DNA of 44,234 nucleotides from an uncultured Planctomycetia bacterium (GTDB taxonomy: Bacteria > Planctomycetota > Phycisphaerae > Phycisphaerales > SM1A02). Shown here in pieces: positions 39,317-44,234 of this stretch. The stretch lies in contig CALFOZ010000035.1 of NCBI GenBank assembly GCA_937919205.1, positions 1 to 44,234 of the forward strand, in the 5' to 3' direction. The notes under the pieces are model-generated. The model had not been told where the DNA came from. It made no database searches and was given only the letters and a program-made list of their open reading frames with translations. Every line of letters starts with the position of its first letter. The first letter of the stretch is position 1. The position numbers and the translations under genes are program-made.

Positions 39317-40864
39317 TTAACGCGACGGCGCCAAGCCCTCGCTATCGGTGGATGGAGGTGTGGGAGTAACTTGATCCATGTTCACAATTGGTTGCATGGT
39401 CATCGGATCGCGCAGGGGCAAATGTTTCACCTTGCCACCAAGCAAATCATCCATCTTGGCGCGGCCCGTGCTGTCGCCAGGACCAACGGTGTTCCAATCA
39501 CCAACCACCAGCAAAACCATTTCATTCGGAGTGACATACTTTTGCGCCACGCGTTGCAGGTCCGCCGCTGTGACCGCGTTCACTTTGTCGCGAAATGTTT
39601 TCCAGTAGTCCTTTGGTCGATTGGTCCACTCGTCACCAACAAACACGCCAAGCATGGCGGGTTTGCTTTCAAATGTGCGCGGAAATGTCTCAATGAATTG
39701 GCGCTTGGCGGTTTCCAATTCCTCGGCGGTCACGGGTTGGTTGCGCACTTTGTCCATCTCTTCAAGCACAATCTTCGCCGCCAGCGCCACGGTTGGATTC
39801 TTGCTTTCATAACTGGCCGCGAACACGCCGGGGTAATACACCTTGGCCGCAAGTCGGCTACCCGCGGAGTACGCCAAGCCTTCATTGCTACGAACTTGTT
39901 GCATGATGCGACTGGTGAAACCACCGCCACCAAGAATGTCGTTCAGAAGCAAGTATGGAATGTAGTCAGGATCATCGCGTGTGATGGAGCGCATGCCAAT
40001 GCGAACCTTGCCTTGCGGAATATCTTTTTGCACGTGGTAAATGCCAGGAACAATCTTGGCGGTTGGTGCTGGCGGATCCGCCATCTTCTCGCCGCGCGCC
40101 CAGCCATCAAAGGCCGCGTTCAGTTTGGCAAGCATGGCCTCTGGTTCAAAGTCGCCGCTCACCGCGATAATGACATTGCCCGGATTGAAAATACGCTTTT
40201 GAAATTCGCGCATCTTCTCTGGCGTGATCGCTTTCAAACTTGCCTCCGTCGCGTCCAACGACTCAAAGTGATCACTTCCATACATCAAGCGATTCCACTC
40301 GCGGCCCATGATTGAACCCGCGTCGTCGTTGCGTTGCTTCATGCCTTCAAGGGCTTGACCGCGATTGGTTTCCAAGCGCGCCGCGTCAAAGCCTGGATTG
40401 CGCAACATGTCCACGAACAGCTTCAAACTTTCGTCAAAGTTGTTGGTCAAGCAATTCATGCTGGCGCTACTTGTGGTGTCGCCGCAATTGGCGGAAATTT
40501 GCGTGGCCAGAAAGTCAGTCGCCTCGTCAAATTCAGCGGGTTTCATAGTGGTTGTTCCACCTTCGCGAATCATGCGACCGGTCATGCCGGCAAGTCCAAC
40601 CATGTCCTTTGGCTCCAGGTAACTGCCGCCCTTGAAGGTCATGCTCAGCGAAATCAGCGGAAACTCCTTGCTGGGCGCCATGTACACCGCGGTGCCATCT
40701 TTAAGCGTGAAGCGAAACTTGGTGGCGTCTGGTGCATCGAATGTCAGCGGGCCATATTTAATTTCCTCGGGGCGCTTGGGCACGCTTGTTCCCGCGGTTT
40801 GTTGCGCCGCGAAAAGTGGAAGCGCGATTGAAGCCAGCACGAGTGTTGCGATTGTTGTTTTCAT
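39317..40864 (-). CDS. M16-family protein lacking the zinc-binding motif
   Basis: 515 residues from the ATG at 40864, which begins a signal peptide (MKTTIATLVLASIALPLFA). An ATG at 40915 overlapping the upstream stop would put 17 polar residues in front of it. The M16 two-domain fold is visible (GGSYLEPKDMVGLAGMTGRMIREGG, YLLLNDILGGGGFTSRIMQQVRSNEGLAYS), but the HxxEH site is replaced by GMTGR, so it is likely non-catalytic. Such partners pair with an active M16 subunit, here the upstream gene. C-terminal tail rich in Thr/Pro/Ser. Periplasmic. Confidence 0.88.
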   Translation of the reverse strand: MKTTIATLVLASIALPLFAAQQTAGTSVPKRPEEIKYGPLTFDAPDATKFRFTLKDGTAVYMAPSKEFPLISLSMTFKGGSYLEPKDMVGLAGMTGRMIREGGTTTMKPAEFDEATDFLATQISANCGDTTSSASMNCLTNNFDESLKLFVDMLRNPGFDAARLETNRGQALEGMKQRNDDAGSIMGREWNRLMYGSDHFESLDATEASLKAITPEKMREFQKRIFNPGNVIIAVSGDFEPEAMLAKLNAAFDGWARGEKMADPPAPTAKIVPGIYHVQKDIPQGKVRIGMRSITRDDPDYIPYLLLNDILGGGGFTSRIMQQVRSNEGLAYSAGSRLAAKVYYPGVFAASYESKNPTVALAAKIVLEEMDKVRNQPVTAEELETAKRQFIETFPRTFESKPAMLGVFVGDEWTNRPKDYWKTFRDKVNAVTAADLQRVAQKYVTPNEMVLLVVGDWNTVGPGDSTGRAKMDDLLGGKVKHLPLRDPMTMQPIVNMDQVTPTPPSTDSEGLAPSR

Positions 40865-40911
40865 TGTGTTGTTTCCGTTGAAGAATTGAAATGTATTTAG
40901 TTTGAAATGAT

Positions 40912-42945
40912 TCATTGACCGCCACCATTTGGCGCGGTTGCGTTTGGTACAGCAGGTGTTGCTGTTGGCGCCGAAGCACCAGCATCTGAAGCCTTCACCT
41001 TCATCTTCGCCGCAGGTTTCGCCACCGCAGGCGCCGTGGCATCGGCAGGAGCCGCCGCAGGCGCAGTGCCACCACCAGCCTCAAGCTCCGCAATTCGTCC
41101 CTGCATTTTCTTCTTCATGTAATCAAACATGGGTTTCATTTGCGCTGGAACTTGCGCGCCTTGCGCTTCCATCGCATCAAGACCTTGACGAAGTTCCGCG
41201 GGATCCGTGGACTGCATCAATTGCGCCGCCATTTGCTTGGCGCGGGCGCGCATTGGCGCAGGCAATGCGGCCAAATCCGGATCTTCGCCCGCCGTTGCCG
41301 CGCCAGGCTTGCGCTTGTAAGTGGCCACGCTGCGGTTGCTCACATCAAAGTAGGTCTTGGCCACGCGCTGAATATCGGCGGCGGTCACGGCCTGCAATTT
41401 CGTTGGCATTGCGTTGAGTTCCTTCCAGCCCAATGAATTTTCCGCGAAGGCCAATTGCACCAGTAGCGAAAAATTACTTTGCAAACGACGATAGCTGTCC
41501 GCCGCGACTCCATTTTTCACTTTTTGCAATTCACGCTCTGGAACCAACTCATCCTGCAACTTCTTCAGCTCGCCATACCACGCTTGCTCAAGTTGCTCCG
41601 GCGTGGAGTCGCCTTTGGTTTCCGCGCCAAAAGAAAATGCGCCGGCGTATTTACGGCCGTCGTAATTGGCGCGCGCGCTCGAAGCAATGCTACTGCCCTC
41701 GATCATGGTCTTGTACAAACGACCAGTGCGACCGTTGAGAATTTCACTCATCATGTCAAGCGCGTAGCCATCCTTGTGGCCAAGCGCCACGGTGTGATAG
41801 CGCACATCCACTTCGGGTTGAAAATCTCCCTCGGCGTTCATGCGTTGCTCCGCCATTTGCTTGGTCTCCAGCGTGACCACTTGCGGCGGCTTCACTTTGC
41901 CTGTCTCAAGGCGGCCGAAATATTGCTCAATCTTCGCCTTCACATCGGCGGGTTTGAAATCACCAACAATGATGCCCACCAAATTATTAGGGCGGTAGTA
42001 GGTGTTCCAATATTCCATGGCGCCGTCCATGGTGTAACTATTCAAATCACTTGTCCAACCAATCACGGGCCAGGAGTAGCCGCTTGAAATCCAGAACATG
42101 GCTTCAAACTGCTCTTGAAAGCGGCCGGTTGGCGTGCTTTCGGTGCGCAGTCTCCGCTCCTCATGCACCACGTCGCGCTCTGAATAAAATTCGCGGAACA
42201 CGCTGTCCATCAAGCGGTCGCTTTCCATCCACGCCCACAATTCAAATTTATTCGATGGCACATTGATAAAGTAAAATGTGAGATCGTTGCTGGTGAACGC
42301 GTTCATTCCGCTACCGCCGGCCTTGGTGTAGACCTGGTCAAATTCGTCCTTCACAATGCTGGATTGCGCGGATTGCTCAAGCTCCAACTTGGAGATTTGT
42401 TTTTGAATGTCATCGCCTTGCGCTTTGCCAGCGTCGGTCTTGGGCACCGCGGCCAAATCCTTCTTCAATTTGGAAATCGCATCGGCCGATGATCGACCTT
42501 GTTGCTGATCCATGGACTTCTTCAATTGCGCGCGCAAGTCCTTCAACTCCGGTGTGTCGTTGTCGGAATTCCACGGATCATTAATTTCGCCCTTGAAAAA
42601 CCGGGTGTATTGCGTGGTCCACGCCATCTGATTAATTTGATTGCGCAGTGCCTTCTGTTGCGCGCGGTACTCGGCGTCCTTCTGTGGATCGAGCGTGCCA
42701 ATGGTGTTGGTTCCCTTGAACATCATGTGCTCAAAGAAGTGGCTGATGCCAGTGATGCCAGGTCGCTCATTCACCGAGCCGACTTTGGCCAACCAACCCG
42801 CGGCGATGACATTGGGTTGATCGGTGCGCGGAATTAAAAGAAATTTCATGCCGTTGGGTAGCGTGAATTCCTGCACATCCACTTGTTGTGCCGAAGCGGT
42901 GGTGGCGGCCAAAAGAAGTGACGCAAGAACAAGGAGTTGTTTCAT
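40912..42945 (-). CDS. M16 zinc metallopeptidase (secreted, catalytic partner)
   Basis: 677 residues. Signal peptide KQLLVLASLLLAATTASA|Q. The inverted zinc motif HFFEH is at 69-73 and the distal Glu region reads ERDVVHEERRLRTES. An insertion of about 110 residues (roughly 84-195; basic and helical, with QLKKSMDQQQGR and KLKKDLAAVPKT) lies between the zinc motif and YTKAGGSGMNAFTSND. The last ~100 residues are Ala/Pro-rich with MKKKMQGRIAELEAGGG. AAGGA 8 nt before the ATG at 42945 sets the start. Its stop precedes the non-catalytic partner by 47 nt; the two likely form a heterodimer in the periplasm. Confidence 0.9.
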   Translation of the reverse strand: MKQLLVLASLLLAATTASAQQVDVQEFTLPNGMKFLLIPRTDQPNVIAAGWLAKVGSVNERPGITGISHFFEHMMFKGTNTIGTLDPQKDAEYRAQQKALRNQINQMAWTTQYTRFFKGEINDPWNSDNDTPELKDLRAQLKKSMDQQQGRSSADAISKLKKDLAAVPKTDAGKAQGDDIQKQISKLELEQSAQSSIVKDEFDQVYTKAGGSGMNAFTSNDLTFYFINVPSNKFELWAWMESDRLMDSVFREFYSERDVVHEERRLRTESTPTGRFQEQFEAMFWISSGYSWPVIGWTSDLNSYTMDGAMEYWNTYYRPNNLVGIIVGDFKPADVKAKIEQYFGRLETGKVKPPQVVTLETKQMAEQRMNAEGDFQPEVDVRYHTVALGHKDGYALDMMSEILNGRTGRLYKTMIEGSSIASSARANYDGRKYAGAFSFGAETKGDSTPEQLEQAWYGELKKLQDELVPERELQKVKNGVAADSYRRLQSNFSLLVQLAFAENSLGWKELNAMPTKLQAVTAADIQRVAKTYFDVSNRSVATYKRKPGAATAGEDPDLAALPAPMRARAKQMAAQLMQSTDPAELRQGLDAMEAQGAQVPAQMKPMFDYMKKKMQGRIAELEAGGGTAPAAAPADATAPAVAKPAAKMKVKASDAGASAPTATPAVPNATAPNGGGQ

Positions 42946-43037
42946 GAAATGGTCCTTACTGAAAGTGATGAAATGTTGAACAAGATCTGAACGCCGCAAT
43001 TAGCGGATTTGGATGATATACGGACTTTCAACTTGCC

Positions 43038-43049
43038 AAATTGCAATTT
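43038..43049. promoter_or_regulatory. 12-bp palindrome in a divergent intergenic region
   Basis: AAATTGCAATTT is a perfect palindrome in the 153-nt gap between the M16 pair and the phosphatase-family gene. It lies between possible -35 TTGCCA (43033-43038) and -10 AATATT (43057-43062) of the plus-strand gene, so it might be an operator. A chance AT-rich palindrome is also possible. Confidence 0.3.
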
Positions 43050-43064
43050 CCTGCAAAATATTCA

Positions 43065-43092
43065 TGGACAGAGCGACTTGCGGGGGTACTCT
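43065..43092 (+). promoter_or_regulatory. Candidate promoter with -10 close to the start codon
   Basis: TGGACA (43065-43070, 5/6), a 16-nt spacer and TACTCT (43087-43092), then an ATG at 43099 six nt later. A GGGGG run upstream of the -10 could instead be a ribosome site for the ATG at 43093. Confidence 0.35.
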
Positions 43093-43098
43093 ATGAGC

Positions 43099-44234
43099 AT
43101 GTTCAAGACCCAAACAATTGTGGTGATATTCATCGTTCTTGGTTGGGTCGCCTCGGCGTCCGCCCAGGTACGAGTTATGCACTTCAACATCGCCGGCTAT
43201 CAAGGTGACGATGCGGCAATGAAAGCTGTTCTTGCCGCCATGCATGCCGACAACAAAATGGGTTGGGCGCAACCAGTTGATATTTTTCTTTTCAATGAGG
43301 TCAACAACACAGCCTGGCCAAAAATTATTGCCGCGGTCAACGCGTCGGCGCCTGCTGGCGTGACATACACGGCGGGAACATACACTTCCGCCAGTGGAGA
43401 AACTTCCGCCTCTGGCGCGCAAGCAATGTTTTATCGTTCCGACACGCTCACTGAAATCACAAGCGGTCACGCGGATATTTTCTCGGGCGCAAGCCGCTAC
43501 TGTGATCGTTGGCAAATGCAAATCAAGGGTTACACATCTGCCTTGTCAAAGTTTTATGTGTACGGCGCACATTTGAAAGCCAGCACGGGTAGCACCAATG
43601 CGGCGTTGCGCGATACAGGCATGAAGGCAATTCGCGCCAATGCTGACGCACTGGGTGTGGGTGCCCCTTGCATCTTCACCGGCGACTTTAATTTCTACAG
43701 CAACTCGGAGGCTGGCTACGCAAGTTTAATCGCCGCCGGCAATAGCCAAGGCATTGATCCATACGGAAATGGAAATTGGACGGGCTCCTCCAACGCATGG
43801 AAGCAAACGCAAGCGCCAATGATTGTTGGTTACAACGGCATGGTTGGCGGCGGTTTGAATGATCGATTTGATTTTATTGTGCCAAGTCTTGGCGCCGCAG
43901 ATGGCAAGGGCATTTCCGCAATGACTAGCACCATGCGCGTGCCTGGCAATGATGGCGCCCACTACAACATCGACATCACCGCAGGAAATAACACGTATTA
44001 CTCGCCAGATATCACTCGTTCTAACATTTTGGCGGACAACTTGAGCATGGCCAGCGACCACCTCGCGCAACTGATGGAGTTTCAAGTGCCAGCCAAAATG
44101 TCGGCGTCGCTTGTCAGCGCGCCAACCCGCGTGATTAAAAGCGCGCTGGCTTCGATCGAAGTAAAAGTGCAAAATGTCGCGCCGTATTTTTCAAGCACCG
44201 GCGTTGATCCATTGGTGTTCACCGTGGCATGCAC
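43099..44234 (+). CDS. Secreted endonuclease/exonuclease/phosphatase-family protein (3' partial)
   Basis: The frame runs off the right edge after ~378 residues. An in-frame ATG at 43093 would add two. Signal peptide: TIVVIFIVLGWVASASA|Q. The EEP fold shows MHFNIAGYQGDD (N-terminal strand), DIFLFNEVNN (metal-binding Glu), VYGAHLKAS, CIFTGDFNFY (GDFN), LNDRFDFIVPS and MASDHLAQL (SDH with the general base His). It probably hydrolyses phosphodiester or phosphomonoester bonds outside the cytoplasm; substrate unknown. After the catalytic domain a further region begins that is cut off. Divergent from the M16 genes. Confidence 0.85.
   Translation, partial: MFKTQTIVVIFIVLGWVASASAQVRVMHFNIAGYQGDDAAMKAVLAAMHADNKMGWAQPVDIFLFNEVNNTAWPKIIAAVNASAPAGVTYTAGTYTSASGETSASGAQAMFYRSDTLTEITSGHADIFSGASRYCDRWQMQIKGYTSALSKFYVYGAHLKASTGSTNAALRDTGMKAIRANADALGVGAPCIFTGDFNFYSNSEAGYASLIAAGNSQGIDPYGNGNWTGSSNAWKQTQAPMIVGYNGMVGGGLNDRFDFIVPSLGAADGKGISAMTSTMRVPGNDGAHYNIDITAGNNTYYSPDITRSNILADNLSMASDHLAQLMEFQVPAKMSASLVSAPTRVIKSALASIEVKVQNVAPYFSSTGVDPLVFTVAC

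Noticed and set aside
39215..40315. 366-codon plus-strand ORF
   Set aside because: It is antisense to a clear M16-family gene and runs through a strong terminator; the His/Arg/Gly composition is typical of a shadow frame.

Overview
The window reads as a chromosomal stretch from a Gram-negative member of the Planctomycetota, most likely the Phycisphaerae. That is my inference from several features: an LptD-type outer-membrane protein, a type II-secretion-like prepilin, a 955-residue LeuRS with an extra internal block and no zinc cysteines, many secreted proteins of unknown function, and a degenerate radical-SAM-like protein joined to a nucleotidyltransferase-like region. There is no phage, IS element, CRISPR array, tRNA or rRNA that I can see. 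Coding density is high, and many neighbours overlap by 4 bases (ATGA).

Layout. 1-3.9 kb: 5'-truncated radical-SAM-like protein, a frameshifted Lon-N-domain gene, LemA, RuvB. 4.0-8.2 kb (minus strand): UbiA-like prenyltransferase then LptD-like outer-membrane protein. 8.25-14.0 kb: ribH-nusB-ftsY-prepilin-membrane protein-hrpB, tightly packed. 14.1-18.6 kb: folC and leuS. 18.8-23.4 kb: a secreted protein closed by a strong bidirectional terminator, a candidate 38-residue minus-strand gene, a DUF2314-like protein and a PilZ-like protein. 23.4-24.7 kb (minus): pabB. 24.9-30.1 kb: ppdK with an overlapping CBM9-like secreted protein, then glutamate dehydrogenase. 30.1-30.5 kb (minus): HIT protein. 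30.6-36.9 kb: nadC-birA-two secreted proteins-ParA-like ATPase-FAD oxidoreductase, mostly coupled by ATGA overlaps. 36.8-37.2 kb (minus): lipoprotein. 37.3-38.9 kb: murJ. 38.9-39.3 kb: noncoding segment with two terminators. 39.3-42.9 kb (minus): a pair of M16 peptidase-family proteins, one with and one without the zinc motif. 43.1 kb to the end: secreted endonuclease/exonuclease/phosphatase-family protein, truncated by the window edge.

The genes are mainly housekeeping: cofactors (riboflavin, folate/pABA, NAD, biotin), translation and secretion (LeuRS, NusB, FtsY), envelope biogenesis (LptD, MurJ, LemA), and central C/N metabolism (PpdK, GDH). I did not find a defence or mobile system.

The most interesting signal is regulatory. 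About 13 start codons have a TANNNT (-10-like) hexamer only 6-9 nt upstream, which points to widespread leaderless or near-leaderless transcription. A second set of genes has ordinary Shine-Dalgarno leaders. Other points worth a look are the two-base slip in a (GT)5 tract of the Lon-N gene, the 38-residue basic ORF facing a bidirectional terminator, and the structured noncoding region after murJ.
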